A stretch of DNA of 64,000 nucleotides from JAAZLS01 sp964585925 (GTDB lineage Bacteria > Bacillota > Dethiobacteria > DTU022), in NCBI GenBank assembly GCA_964585925.1, contig CAZPFS010000008.1, positions 1-64,000 on the forward strand, written 5' to 3'. Below, one piece after another: positions 40,715-50,406 of this stretch. The notes beneath the pieces are model-generated. The model searched no databases. It was not told the DNA's origin and saw nothing but the letters and a program-made list of their open reading frames with translations. Within the stretch, counting starts at the first letter, position 1, and every line of letters starts with the position of its first letter. The translations under genes were made by a program, and so were the position numbers.

Positions 40715-42586
40715 TTATTTATTTTGCGCGTCCGGATCGTCTTTGATATTGTAATCGGCATCCACCACATCTTCGCCGTCCTTGGTGGAATCCGCGGACC
40801 CCCCTCCGGCTGCATCGCCGGCCCCGGCCTGATCCTGCTGTTCCTGCTGTTGCTTGGCCTGTTCATAAAGCTTGGCGGAAAGCTCGTGAATGAATCCATT
40901 CAGCTTTTCCGAGGCCTGCTTGATCTTGTCCGGATCTTCTCCTTCAGCCGCCGACCGCAAATCGGCCGCCGCCTGCCGGACCTGATCCGCCTTGGCCTGA
41001 TCTACCTTGTCGCCCAGCTCCTTCAGCGATTTTTCCGCGCTGTAGGCCAGAGAATCCGCCTGATTTCTGGCCTCCGCCAGATCCCTGCGTTTCTGGTCAT
41101 CTTCGGCAAACTGTTCCGATTGCCGGACCATATCATCGATCTGATCCTTGTTCAGGCCGCTGGAGGCGGTAATGGTGATATGCTGCTCCTTGCCGGTGCC
41201 CAGATCCTTGGCGGAAACGTTGACAATCCCGTTGGCATCCAGATCAAAGCTTACTTCTATCTGGGGGATCCCCCGCGGCGCCGGCGGAATTCCATCCAGC
41301 ATAAACCGCCCCAGGGTTTTATTGTTGGCCGCCATGGGGCGTTCCCCCTGCAGCACATGGATTTCCACGCTGGTCTGGTTGTCGGCCGCGGTGCTGAAAA
41401 TTTGTTTTTTGGTGGTGGGAATGGTGGTGTTCCGCTCAATTATCCTGGTGGACACCCCGCCCAGGGTTTCAATGCCCAGAGAAAGAGGCGTCACATCCAG
41501 CAGCAAAACGTCTTTAACCTCCCCGCTCAACACCCCGGCCTGGTAGGCCGCCCCCAGGCAGACCACCTCGTCCGGGTTTACCCCCTTATGCGGTTCCTTG
41601 CCCAAAAGCTTGCGGATGGCCTCCTGCACGGCCGGGATCCGGGTCGAGCCCCCGACCAGGATAATCCGATCTATTTTCTCCACCTTCAGGCCGGCATCTT
41701 CCAGGGCGCGGCGGGTGGGATCCATGGTTTTTTCCACCAGATCGGAGGTCAGCTCCTCGAATTTGGCCCTGGTGATGTTCATCTCCAAATGTTGGGGACC
41801 CTCCTGAGTGGCGGTAATGAAGGGCAAATTGACGGAAGTATTGGTTACCGATGATAGCTCTATCTTGGCTTTTTCCGCCGCTTCCTTGAGCCGCTGCAGG
41901 GCCATCCGGTCGTTGCGCAGATCTATGCCCGTATTTTTTTTGAAATCATCGGCGATATAATCGATCAAACGCTGATCAAAGTCGTCCCCCCCCAGCCGGT
42001 TGTTGCCGCTGGTGGCCTTGACTTCCAGCACCCCGTCCCCCAGTTCCAGAACGGAAACGTCAAAAGTCCCCCCGCCCAGATCAAACACCAGCACCGTATG
42101 ATCGCCGGTCTTGTCCAGACCGTAAGCCAGTGCCGCCGCGGTGGGCTCGTTGATTATGCGCAGCACCTCCAGCCCGGCGATTTTTCCGGCATCCTTGGTA
42201 GCCTGACGCTGGCTGTCGGTAAAATATGCGGGAACGGTGATCACCGCCTGGCTGATCTTCTCTCCCAAAAAACTCTCGGCATCTGTTTTCAGCTTCTGTA
42301 GGATCATGGCTGCAATTTCCTGGGGAGTGTAACTTTTACGGTCGATGTCGACCTTGAATCCCGTGCCCATCTCCCTTTTGATGGAATGGATGGTCCGTTC
42401 CGGATTGGTAATGGCCTGACGCTTGGCCACCTGCCCCACCAGGCGCTGGCCGTCTTTCGTAAACGCCACCACCGAGGGGGTAATCCGGCTTCCCTCCGCG
42501 TTGGCGATAATTTCCGGATCGCTGCCCATCATTACTGCTACCGCCGAATTGGTCGTTCCCAAATCAATTCCGATTACTCTGCTCAC
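40715..42586 (-). CDS. dnaK: chaperone protein DnaK (Hsp70)
   Basis: A 623-residue Hsp70. The ATPase domain shows IGIDLGTTNSAVAVM, FDLGGGTFDVSVLELGDG and ILVGGSTRIPAVQEAI, and the substrate domain includes LLLDVTPLSLGIETLGGV. The C-terminus is a helical lid with a Gln/Gly-rich tail and ends in an acidic stretch. The start is GTG at 42586, 8 bases after AGGAGG. It belongs to the hrcA-grpE-dnaK-dnaJ operon under CIRCE control. Confidence 0.98.
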   Translation of the reverse strand: MSRVIGIDLGTTNSAVAVMMGSDPEIIANAEGSRITPSVVAFTKDGQRLVGQVAKRQAITNPERTIHSIKREMGTGFKVDIDRKSYTPQEIAAMILQKLKTDAESFLGEKISQAVITVPAYFTDSQRQATKDAGKIAGLEVLRIINEPTAAALAYGLDKTGDHTVLVFDLGGGTFDVSVLELGDGVLEVKATSGNNRLGGDDFDQRLIDYIADDFKKNTGIDLRNDRMALQRLKEAAEKAKIELSSVTNTSVNLPFITATQEGPQHLEMNITRAKFEELTSDLVEKTMDPTRRALEDAGLKVEKIDRIILVGGSTRIPAVQEAIRKLLGKEPHKGVNPDEVVCLGAAYQAGVLSGEVKDVLLLDVTPLSLGIETLGGVSTRIIERNTTIPTTKKQIFSTAADNQTSVEIHVLQGERPMAANNKTLGRFMLDGIPPAPRGIPQIEVSFDLDANGIVNVSAKDLGTGKEQHITITASSGLNKDQIDDMVRQSEQFAEDDQKRRDLAEARNQADSLAYSAEKSLKELGDKVDQAKADQVRQAAADLRSAAEGEDPDKIKQASEKLNGFIHELSAKLYEQAKQQQEQQDQAGAGDAAGGGSADSTKDGEDVVDADYNIKDDPDAQNK

Positions 42587-42620
42587 TTGGTTTACCTCCT
42601 TTAGAATCGCAGGTTGCCTG

Positions 42621-43256
42621 CTATTTATATACTTTAACCATCGAAGGTCGTAAAATCCGATCCTTGTAAGTATATCCCCTGGTCAGCTCTTCCGCCACCG
42701 TTCCGGAAATTTCCTCCGCCGGTTCGCCTGCCCCCGGCATCCCCGGCTCGGCGCCGCCTTCAATCTGGGCCACCGCGTGATGAATATTGGGATCAAAAGC
42801 CTGCCCCTCCGCCTCTATCCTGCATACCCCTTCCCGGGAGAGCAGTTTGAACAACTGGTTATAGATCATCTCCAGGCCCATCACGTGGGAGGAGAGAGAC
42901 GCATCATTGCGGGCGGATATGATCGCCCTTTCCAGATCGTCCAGCACCGGCAACAATTTCTTGAAAAATTCACACAGGGCATATTCCCTGACATGGTCCT
43001 GCTGTTGGCGGCTGATCCGTCGAAAATTGTCGAAATTCGCCCTTTCCCGCTGCAGTTGCTCCACCAGATCTTTTTTCTCCTGAAGCCAGATCGCACCCGC
43101 ATCCCGATCATCAGAAACCGGGCCTTCCTCGCCGGCAACGGCTCCTTCTTCACCGGAAAAGGGGTTTCCGGCATGGCAGCTATTCTCTGAATGCTCTTCC
43201 CCGGCTCCCTTTGTTTCATCCGGGGGGCTGTTTAAATGCCGATCCTGTTCAGTCAC
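42621..43256 (-). CDS. grpE: nucleotide exchange factor GrpE
   Basis: Releases ADP from DnaK. The 211-residue protein has a charged, disordered N-terminus, a long coiled-coil helix (WLQEKKDLVEQLQRERANFDNFRRI), and the C-terminal beta domain with GQAFDPNIHHAVAQIE and the ending LRPSMVKVYK. The start is GTG at 43256 after AGGTGAG. Confidence 0.96.
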   Translation of the reverse strand: MTEQDRHLNSPPDETKGAGEEHSENSCHAGNPFSGEEGAVAGEEGPVSDDRDAGAIWLQEKKDLVEQLQRERANFDNFRRISRQQQDHVREYALCEFFKKLLPVLDDLERAIISARNDASLSSHVMGLEMIYNQLFKLLSREGVCRIEAEGQAFDPNIHHAVAQIEGGAEPGMPGAGEPAEEISGTVAEELTRGYTYKDRILRPSMVKVYK

Positions 43257-43302
43257 AATCTCACCTACTTACCAGTATTGTTGAATCATCCGGTTAAATT
43301 TG

Positions 43303-44340
43303 CTACCGGGAAGTGCTCAAAATCAGATTCAAATAATCCACCAGAAAATTTACTATACCGATCACCCGGCTGTATTCCATCCTGGTGGGACCCAGAATGC
43401 CCACGGTTCCCAGCATTTTATCCTGAATACTGTAGGTGGCGGTTACCAGGGTGCACTCATGAATATCTCGGAGCATGTTTTCCTGGCCGATGTTGACCAC
43501 CACCTGCCGGGAATCGGAACTCTTTTCCAGAAGATGGCTCAGCAGCGACTCCTGCTCGAACAGGGAAAACAACCGGCGTACCTTTTCCACATCCCTGAAT
43601 TCAGGCTGATTCAAAATATTGGTTGTTCCCCCCAGGTATACCCGGACCTGTTCCTCTTCTTTCAGGCTTTCCTCCAGCAACAAAAAAGCCTGTTCCAAAA
43701 TTTCCAACCGCCGGAAAAGATCCCTTTTCAGCTCGTTGATCAGCGAAGTCGTGACCTGGTCAATGGTCAGCCCGTACAGCTTGTGATTGAGATAGTGTAC
43801 CACCTGATTAAGCTCCCCCGGAGAAAGGGTGCTGGGAAGATCAATTATCTTGTTCTTGATAAACCCGGTGTCGGTGATCAATACTACCAGACCCTGTTTT
43901 TCATTCAGGGGCAGAATGCGCATCTGTTTGAAGGCGGCCTTTTTGAACTGGGGGCCCATGATCAGCGCGGTATAATTGGTAGACAAAGAAAGAACCCGGG
44001 CGGCATTGATGATTATTCTTTCGATCTCCACCATTTTCTCCACATTCAGAAGATCCTTGATCGCCTTTTCCTCTTTCGGGCCAAGCTCAACCCCGCCCAT
44101 CAGATGATCCACGTAGTAACGGTAACCTTTGTCCAGGGGAATTCTCCCCGCGGAGGTATGAGGCTGTTCCAGATAGCCCATTTCCTCCAGGTCTGCCATC
44201 TCATTGCGAATAGTGGCGGAGCTCAGGCCGATCCGGTAACTGCGGGCTACGGTACGGGAGCCCACCGGTTCGGCGGTGCGGGTATAATTGACCACCACTG
44301 CTTTCAATATTTGTTTTTTCCGCTCACTCAGGGGGTACAT
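43303..44340 (-). CDS. hrcA: heat-inducible transcription repressor HrcA
   Basis: Repressor of class I heat shock genes that binds the CIRCE operator and depends on GroEL for folding. The 345-residue protein has an N-terminal winged-helix domain (LSERKKQILKAVVVNYTRTAEPVGSRTVA...SATIRNEMADLEEMGYLEQPHTSAGRIP, a typical HrcA start) and the GAF-like and dimerisation domains. A perfect CIRCE element lies 25 bases before the start, so it represses itself and the downstream chaperone genes. Confidence 0.97.
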   Translation of the reverse strand: MYPLSERKKQILKAVVVNYTRTAEPVGSRTVARSYRIGLSSATIRNEMADLEEMGYLEQPHTSAGRIPLDKGYRYYVDHLMGGVELGPKEEKAIKDLLNVEKMVEIERIIINAARVLSLSTNYTALIMGPQFKKAAFKQMRILPLNEKQGLVVLITDTGFIKNKIIDLPSTLSPGELNQVVHYLNHKLYGLTIDQVTTSLINELKRDLFRRLEILEQAFLLLEESLKEEEQVRVYLGGTTNILNQPEFRDVEKVRRLFSLFEQESLLSHLLEKSSDSRQVVVNIGQENMLRDIHECTLVTATYSIQDKMLGTVGILGPTRMEYSRVIGIVNFLVDYLNLILSTSR

Positions 44341-44364
44341 TTTTTATCAGACCCCTTGTCAATT

Positions 44365-44391
44365 TTAGCACTCGGCTGTCCGGAGTGCTAA
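44365..44391. promoter_or_regulatory. CIRCE operator
   Basis: TTAGCACTC, 9 bases, GAGTGCTAA: a perfect CIRCE inverted repeat, 25 bases upstream of hrcA and just downstream of its -10. Confidence 0.97.
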
Positions 44392-44401
44392 TGCCCATTA
44401 A

Positions 44402-44430
44402 AAAATAACACCCCCCGTCTTTTTTGTCAA
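44402..44430 (-). promoter_or_regulatory. promoter of the hrcA operon
   Basis: TTGACA, a 17-base spacer and TATTTT on the minus strand, directly upstream of the CIRCE operator. Confidence 0.85.
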
Positions 44431-44446
44431 GACCACCTGAAAAAAA

Positions 44447-44719
44447 TCATTTGATATCCCGCCGCCGGCCTGACTGCCGGATCAGCCTGTCCCACATTTT
44501 CAAAACCCGTTCATATATTTTCAAAACATCAATGGAGGCCTTTTTCCCGGCGAAGGTAAACCCGATTTCCCCTGAATCATTTTTTTGCCAGGAAATCACA
44601 GACCCGGGCGGTTCAGAGAGCATGAGATCAATGATTCCCTTTTCTGCGGTCCTCAGCCCCCCGTAAACCAGCAGCACGATCCCTAATACCCCGATCACCC
44701 TCCATATCCTATTTTGCAT
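44447..44719 (-). CDS. small membrane protein, YqxA-like by position
   Basis: A 90-residue protein with one N-terminal transmembrane helix (VIGVLGIVLLVYGGLRTAE) and a short basic C-terminal part (IYERVLKMWDRLIRQSGRRRD). In Bacillus, yqxA (DUF3679) is found just downstream of spoIIP; the location and topology match, but sequence similarity cannot be confirmed by eye. The ATG at 44719 follows GGGGGG. Confidence 0.55.
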   Translation of the reverse strand: MQNRIWRVIGVLGIVLLVYGGLRTAEKGIIDLMLSEPPGSVISWQKNDSGEIGFTFAGKKASIDVLKIYERVLKMWDRLIRQSGRRRDIK

Positions 44720-44792
44720 GTCATTCCCCCCGAGGCGATCCAACGGTCGGATAAACGGCATCCAATATAAGAATGAACCGGACCGTATGCTT

Positions 44793-45920
44793 CTATTCTT
44801 CTGTTTTGAAAAAATTCCCGTAGGCCCGGGCCACCGCTTCCGCCAGGTAAGGTACTGTTTTCATTACTTCCTCCAGGCTGTTTTCATGGCCCCCGATTTC
44901 CACCAACAGCGAGTAAGGGTGCAGATCCTGGTTGTATACAAAGTTTTGCTGGCGAATCCCCCGGGATAAGCCGGGAACCAGCGCTTCCAGTTCCCGCTGC
45001 AGGTGCAGGGTGAATTTCAGGTTTGTACCGAAATTCGGATGGTTGGAGCCGATAACAAATAATATTTTTCCTAAAGGGCCCTCCCCCAGATCGGCGGTGG
45101 TGGAGTCCCTGGATACCCCGTCCCGGTGAATATCCAGCACCAGATTGATCGGTTCCCGGCCATTCAACAAATTTTCAATGGCCGGCCTCGCTTTTTCATA
45201 GGCATACTGGCGGGGCTGATCATAAATTTCGCGGTGATGGATAACCGTAAAGCCATATTTTATCTGCAGCAATTCGGCCAGTTCTTTTCCCAGCCGGCAT
45301 ACGGTGAGATCCATGTTGTTCGTAAACAACACCCGGGAGGTGGGCAGGAACGATTCGGTAATGTGGGTGTGGTAAATTAAAATTACCGGCCCGGTTCCGG
45401 GGTTGAGTGTTACCTCGGAAGCGGTATTGTTTTTTTCGGGCATGGAAGGCGAAGGGTGTGCGTTATCCCTTTCCTGCCCGCCGGGAACCTCGTCGGAGGA
45501 GGTCGGGGAAAATACGGGCAGCAAAACCGGAGAACCCGCTCCCAGCTCAAAATTCAAGACGGTCCTCAGATCGCGGGGATCGGCGCCGGTGACCGAGTGA
45601 AAAAGGTCCAGGGCGGACCTGGCCAGAGTCTGTTTTTCTATCAGGGGAGGGCGCTCCAGCCCCGGAATGGCCTCCCCCAGGGCTTTTTGCAAAAAGGAGG
45701 CCCTCCAGTCGGCGCGGCCATTGGAATCGGGTTCACCGGCATAACCGCAGGCCAAAGAGGTGAACAATTTCGAAACGACAACCGCGATCAAGCCGATCAA
45801 CAGCAACAACGCCGGCAGATTTGCCGGCACCGTCCTTTTTGTTGTCTTGAGATGCTTGCGAGATCCCGGCCTGCACCAGGTAATCCTTCCGGGCAATGCA
45901 GCCTTCTCCTCCCACATCAT
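44793..45920 (-). CDS. spoIIP: stage II sporulation protein P
   Basis: Peptidoglycan amidase/endopeptidase that acts with SpoIID in engulfment. The 375-residue protein has an N-terminal transmembrane segment (about 34-55), a low-complexity linker and the SpoIIP catalytic domain. Its motifs are IYHTHITESFLP, LDIHRDGVSRD, IGSNHPNF and VEIGGHENSLEE (zinc His/Glu residues). The start is uncertain: the ATG pair at 45920 has a weak ribosome-binding site, while a TTG near codon 9 follows GGAGGAGAAGG. An inverted repeat CATAAATG/CATTTATG brackets the region just before the ATG. Confidence 0.92.
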   Translation of the reverse strand: MMWEEKAALPGRITWCRPGSRKHLKTTKRTVPANLPALLLLIGLIAVVVSKLFTSLACGYAGEPDSNGRADWRASFLQKALGEAIPGLERPPLIEKQTLARSALDLFHSVTGADPRDLRTVLNFELGAGSPVLLPVFSPTSSDEVPGGQERDNAHPSPSMPEKNNTASEVTLNPGTGPVILIYHTHITESFLPTSRVLFTNNMDLTVCRLGKELAELLQIKYGFTVIHHREIYDQPRQYAYEKARPAIENLLNGREPINLVLDIHRDGVSRDSTTADLGEGPLGKILFVIGSNHPNFGTNLKFTLHLQRELEALVPGLSRGIRQQNFVYNQDLHPYSLLVEIGGHENSLEEVMKTVPYLAEAVARAYGNFFKTEE

Positions 45921-46101
45921 AAATGCTTATATTTATGCCCGCCGCCAAACATTTATGATTGCCTGTACAGCCGCCCTCCTGTACCAACCGAAGCCCCCCT
46001 AACGGCCAAACGCTGCCGGCCGCAATTAAATTTTTTTCTCCACCTCAACCATAAAAACCGGCGCCATAGAAAATCATAGCCGGATCGATATCTCCGAACG
46101 G

Positions 46102-47511
46102 CTAGGGATTTCGTTTTCCGATCTGATGCAGCGGGCCGTCAAACAAGGAAAGCGAAGCCTCCCATGTGGCCTCACTCAAGGTAGGGTGGGGATGAATCAG
46201 CTGCTTCAGATCAGCCGCTTTCGCCCCTGCCGCCACGGCCATCGCCCCTTCCATTATCAAATCCGGAGCCTGGGGGCCTAAAATATGCACCCCCAGAATT
46301 TTTCCATTTTCTCCGTCAGCCACGATCTTTACCAGGCCATCGCCCTCATTTTGTAAAAAGGCTTTCCCGTTGGCACTGAATGGAAATTTGCCCGTTTTAA
46401 CCTGATACCCTTTGGCCACAGCTTCTTCCTCGGTCAAACCCACCCGGGCCATAGGGGGATGGGTAAAGATGCAAACCGGAACAATTTTTCCGCAAAAGGA
46501 TACATTCCTTCCGGCGGCATTTTCTGCCGCGGCAAGCCCCTGGTGAATGGCGGTATGGGCCAAAAAATAACCCGGGGTAGCCACATCCCCCACCGCATAG
46601 ATCCCGGGGATGCCGGTTGTCATCCGGTCATCGACCCCGATCCCGCCGGCGTTTCCTCTAGTGATCAAGGATTCCAGACCGAGCCCCTCCAGGTAAGGCT
46701 TTCTGCCCACCGCAACCAGTATTTTTTCCACGGCTAGGGCCTCCTTTTTCTGAGGGGCAGCCATATCCAACAAAAGGTCTTTCCCCTTCCCGAAAGTAAT
46801 ATTTTGCAAAGCAGCCCCGGTCATGATCCGAATTCCCTGTTTTCGCAAGTACGGAGTCAGGCGGCGTACCATTTCCCGATCTTCCCGTTGCAGCAGGGTG
46901 CCCTGCTCAACAACGGTTACATTGCAGCCGAAGGCGGCAAATATTGAGGCCATCTCCAACCCGACGACCCCTCCCCCCACTACCGCCATACTGGCCGGAA
47001 TCTCCGCCAGGGCCAGAGCCTGCCTGGAATATATAACCCCGGGCAGCCCTATCCCGGGAACAGGAGGAATGATTTCGGTACTGCCGGTAGCCAGGATTAT
47101 CTTTTCCGTTACGGCGAGGCGTCTTTCACCTGCGGGAAATGTCACCTCCACCTGATTCGGTGAAACAAACCTGGCCCGCCCAAACCAAACCGTTACTCCG
47201 GCGGCCTCAAGCAGGCCGCCTATCCCCTTCGCCAGATGTTCAACAACCTGCTGGCAGCGCCTTTGTGCCTGGCCAAAATCAAAACCTACCTCCCCCGCGT
47301 GTATCCCATAATCGGCTGCCGTTTTAAGCTGGCGGTAAAGGGTAGCCGTATAGGCCAATGTTTTCGTGGGTATGCAGCCGTGGTTCAGGCAGGTGCCGCC
47401 CAACTGTTCCTTTTCAACCAGCAGCGTATTCAACCCCAAGGCAGCGGATCGCAAAGCGGCACTGTAGCCGCCGGGACCCCCTCCGATCACAACAAGCTGG
47501 AATTCAGCCAT
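46102..47511 (-). CDS. lpdA: dihydrolipoamide dehydrogenase (glycine cleavage L protein)
   Basis: FAD enzyme that reoxidises dihydrolipoyl-GcvH with NAD+. The 469-residue protein has the FAD motif VVIGGGPGGYSAA, the redox disulfide GGTCLNHGCIPTK, the NAD motif VVGGGVVGLEMASIFAAFG, and the C-terminal HPHPTLSE with the catalytic His. The ATG at 47511 follows GGGGGAG. It lies at the end of the gcvT-gcvH-gcvPA-gcvPB operon, which supports its assignment to glycine cleavage rather than to a 2-oxoacid dehydrogenase. Confidence 0.95.
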   Translation of the reverse strand: MAEFQLVVIGGGPGGYSAALRSAALGLNTLLVEKEQLGGTCLNHGCIPTKTLAYTATLYRQLKTAADYGIHAGEVGFDFGQAQRRCQQVVEHLAKGIGGLLEAAGVTVWFGRARFVSPNQVEVTFPAGERRLAVTEKIILATGSTEIIPPVPGIGLPGVIYSRQALALAEIPASMAVVGGGVVGLEMASIFAAFGCNVTVVEQGTLLQREDREMVRRLTPYLRKQGIRIMTGAALQNITFGKGKDLLLDMAAPQKKEALAVEKILVAVGRKPYLEGLGLESLITRGNAGGIGVDDRMTTGIPGIYAVGDVATPGYFLAHTAIHQGLAAAENAAGRNVSFCGKIVPVCIFTHPPMARVGLTEEEAVAKGYQVKTGKFPFSANGKAFLQNEGDGLVKIVADGENGKILGVHILGPQAPDLIMEGAMAVAAGAKAADLKQLIHPHPTLSEATWEASLSLFDGPLHQIGKRNP

Positions 47512-47599
47512 TATTTCTCCCCCTGCGTGCATATTTTAACGTCTGAAAAGTGGAGGTCTCCGATCCCCCTTTCAAAGGTCGAGGGAATGGCAAAACCCC

Positions 47600-49066
47600 T
47601 TAATCGTTCTCAGCGCTCCAGCGTACCCGGGGATGGCGGGCCGCTTTAACCTCGTCCAGGCGGCCCACCGGGGTAGTATAAGGGGCGCCGGCAATATATG
47701 CCGGGTCTTCATCAACCCGACGGCAAATCTCCTCCATAGCCTCCACAAATTGATCAAGGGTCTTTTTACACTCGGTCTCAGTGGGCTCGATCATCAAAGC
47801 CTCCTCCACAATCAGGGGAAAATAAACCGTAGGGGGGTGAAATCCATAATCCATAAGCGCCTTGGCAATATCCAGCGCGGCTGCCCCCTTTTTCTTCTGT
47901 CTGCGGGCCGAAAGAACAAATTCATGTTTGCAGATTTGATCATAAGGAAGATCATAGGTTTCTTTCAACCGGTGCATTAAATAATTGGCATTCAAAACCG
48001 CATCGGTACTGGCTTTTTTTAAACCTTCCGCACCCATCATCACCAGATAGGTGTATGCTTTGACAATCACCCCGAAGTTGCCGTAAAAACCGTGAATTTT
48101 TCCAATGCTTAATGGCAGATCCCATTTCAGGTGATATCCGTCCTCCCCCGATTCTACCACCGGTACCGGTAAAAAGCCGGACAGATGTTCCTTCACTCCT
48201 ACCGGACCGCTGCCGGGTCCGCCTCCGCCATGGGGGGTGGCAAATGTTTTATGAAGGTTGAGGTGAACCACATCAAAACCCATATCGCCTGGACGGGTAT
48301 ATCCCATTATGGCATTTAAATTGGCCCCGTCGTAGTAAAGAAGTCCCCCCGCCTCGTGGACCGCCCCGGCAATTTCCAGGATCTCCTGCTCAAACAAACC
48401 AAGGGTGTTTGGGTTGGTAAGCATCAACGCAGCGGTATCCCCGCTCAGAGCCGCCCGGAGCGCCTTTAGATCGACCAGCCCCCGCTCATTGGAGGGAATT
48501 TCCACTATGTTGAAGCCGGCCATAGCCGCAGAGGCCGGGTTGGTACCGTGGGCCGAATCGGGAACCAACACCTGACGCCGGTTCTCGTTCCGGGACAGGT
48601 GGTAGGCTTTGATCAGCATCATCCCGGCCAACTCGCCGTGCGCCCCGGCTGCGGGCTGAAAGGTGACCCGGTCCATCCCGGTAATTTCCGCCAGATAGCC
48701 CTCGGTCAGGGAAAGAAGCTCCAGGGCCCCCTGTATGCTTTCCTCCGGCTGACAGGGATGCAGGAACGAAAAACCGGTAAGCTGGGCTGATTCTTCATTG
48801 ACTTTGGGGTTGTATTTCATGGTACACGAACCCAGAGGATAAAACCCGGAATCTACACCGTGGTTGCGGGTAGACAGGGCGGTGTAGTGACGGACTATCT
48901 CACCCTCTGAGAGCTCCGGCAAGCCCAAGGGGGTTTTCCGCTGAACCTGCGGCGGTACGAGATCGTCCAGGGGCTGCCGCGGAACATCGCACTCCGGCAG
49001 AGAACAGCCGCGCCGCCCCGGAGCCCCCTGCTCAAACAAAAGCAACTGCTTTTCTTTCACGACCAT
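47600..49066 (-). CDS. gcvPB: glycine dehydrogenase (decarboxylating) subunit 2
   Basis: PLP-binding half of the split P protein. The 488-residue chain shows ALSTRNHGVDSGFYPLGSCTMKYNPK and LTNPNTLGLFEQEI. The PLP lysine is in VHLNLHKTFATPHGGGGPGSGPVGV. It forms an alpha2beta2 enzyme with GcvPA that decarboxylates glycine and passes aminomethyl to GcvH. Its start overlaps the gcvPA stop by 10 bases. Confidence 0.97.
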   Translation of the reverse strand: MVVKEKQLLLFEQGAPGRRGCSLPECDVPRQPLDDLVPPQVQRKTPLGLPELSEGEIVRHYTALSTRNHGVDSGFYPLGSCTMKYNPKVNEESAQLTGFSFLHPCQPEESIQGALELLSLTEGYLAEITGMDRVTFQPAAGAHGELAGMMLIKAYHLSRNENRRQVLVPDSAHGTNPASAAMAGFNIVEIPSNERGLVDLKALRAALSGDTAALMLTNPNTLGLFEQEILEIAGAVHEAGGLLYYDGANLNAIMGYTRPGDMGFDVVHLNLHKTFATPHGGGGPGSGPVGVKEHLSGFLPVPVVESGEDGYHLKWDLPLSIGKIHGFYGNFGVIVKAYTYLVMMGAEGLKKASTDAVLNANYLMHRLKETYDLPYDQICKHEFVLSARRQKKKGAAALDIAKALMDYGFHPPTVYFPLIVEEALMIEPTETECKKTLDQFVEAMEEICRRVDEDPAYIAGAPYTTPVGRLDEVKAARHPRVRWSAEND

Positions 49067-50406
49067 CCCTCCAGTTTTTCCACCAAGGCATCGATCTGGG
49101 CCCGGCTTTTGGTTTCGGTAACGCAGAAGAGCATGGAGGGCCCGAGCTCGGGATAATATGGTTCCAGGTCAAGTCCGCCCAGAATATTATGCTTCAACAG
49201 GCAGCGGTTTAAAAGACGGCCGCTGCCAGGCAGCCTAATTGCAAATTCTTTGAAATGGGTTCCGGAAAAAGCCTGTTCAAAACCGCTGAGAGCCGAAATT
49301 TTTCGGCGTGCGTAGGCCGCCTTCTGCAGGCAGAGCCCTGCAATTTCGCATAGGCCTTCTGGGCCCACCGCCGCCAGATAAGCTGCGGCAGCCAGCGCGT
49401 TCAGGGCTTGGTTGGAGCAGATATTGGAGGTAGCCCTCTCCCGGCGGATGTGCTGCTCGCGGGTCTGCAGGGTAAGAACAAATCCCCGCCTTCCATCACG
49501 ATCAACTGTTTCACCGACCATCCGTCCCGGCATGCGCCGGATCAGCTCTTTGCCGGCACTCAAAAAACCCAGCAATGGACCGCCAAAGGAGGGCGAACTG
49601 CCCAGGCTCTGGCCCTCTCCGGTAACAATATCAGCGCCGTATTCCGCCGGTGCCCGGAAAAGGGCCAGGGAAATGGGATCTACGGACACTACCAGCAGGG
49701 CTCCGTGAGCATGAACCTTTTCGGCTACTCCTTCCATCTCTTCCACCAGGCCGAAAAAATTCGGCTGTTGGACTACCAGTGCTGCCGGCTCATCGTCCAG
49801 CATGGCTTCTATTTTGACCGGATCTGTCTTCCCCCCGCTGAGGGGAATCTCCTCCCATAGAAGATCGCGGGCCGCAAAATAGCTTTCAAGGACCTGCCGA
49901 TAAAAAGGGTTAACGGCCCGGGAAACGATCACCTTCCGCCGGCGGGTGGCGCCGCAGGCCATCACCGCCCCTTCCGCCAGAGCGGTGGCCCCGTCATAGA
50001 GGGAGGCATTGGCGATTTCCATGCCGGTAAGCAGGCAAATCAAGGTCTGGTATTCAAAAAAGGATTGCAAGAGCCCCTGGCTTATTTCCGCCTGATAAGG
50101 GGTATAAGCCGTATAAAATTCGCTTCTGCCAGTGATGTGTTTGACCAGGCTGGGAGTAAAATGATCATACACCCCTGCGCCCAGGTAGCATGGGCAATCA
50201 TGCATGTTTTTGTTCTTTCCGGCAAGTTCGCTTAAATGCGCCCGCGCCTCCAGCTCGGAAAGAGGCGGCGGCAGGTTTAGATCGCCTTTCACCCGCAGAG
50301 CCGGGGGCAGATCGTCAAACAATTCTTTTGCCGAATCAACCCCTATGGCCGAAAGCATCTGCTGCCGTTCTGTCTCCGTCAGGGGAAGATAGTGATGCCC
50401 GGCCAT
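49057..50406 (-). CDS. gcvPA: glycine dehydrogenase (decarboxylating) subunit 1
   Basis: N-terminal half of the P protein, 449 residues. Family sequences include YLGAGVYDHFTPSLVKHI, EFYTAYTPYQAEISQGLLQSFFEYQTLICLLTGM and GEGQSLGSSPSFGGPLLG. The ATG begins within the gcvH stop codon (TAATG). The split P protein is the form usual in Bacillota. Confidence 0.97.
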   Translation of the reverse strand: MAGHHYLPLTETERQQMLSAIGVDSAKELFDDLPPALRVKGDLNLPPPLSELEARAHLSELAGKNKNMHDCPCYLGAGVYDHFTPSLVKHITGRSEFYTAYTPYQAEISQGLLQSFFEYQTLICLLTGMEIANASLYDGATALAEGAVMACGATRRRKVIVSRAVNPFYRQVLESYFAARDLLWEEIPLSGGKTDPVKIEAMLDDEPAALVVQQPNFFGLVEEMEGVAEKVHAHGALLVVSVDPISLALFRAPAEYGADIVTGEGQSLGSSPSFGGPLLGFLSAGKELIRRMPGRMVGETVDRDGRRGFVLTLQTREQHIRRERATSNICSNQALNALAAAAYLAAVGPEGLCEIAGLCLQKAAYARRKISALSGFEQAFSGTHFKEFAIRLPGSGRLLNRCLLKHNILGGLDLEPYYPELGPSMLFCVTETKSRAQIDALVEKLEGWS

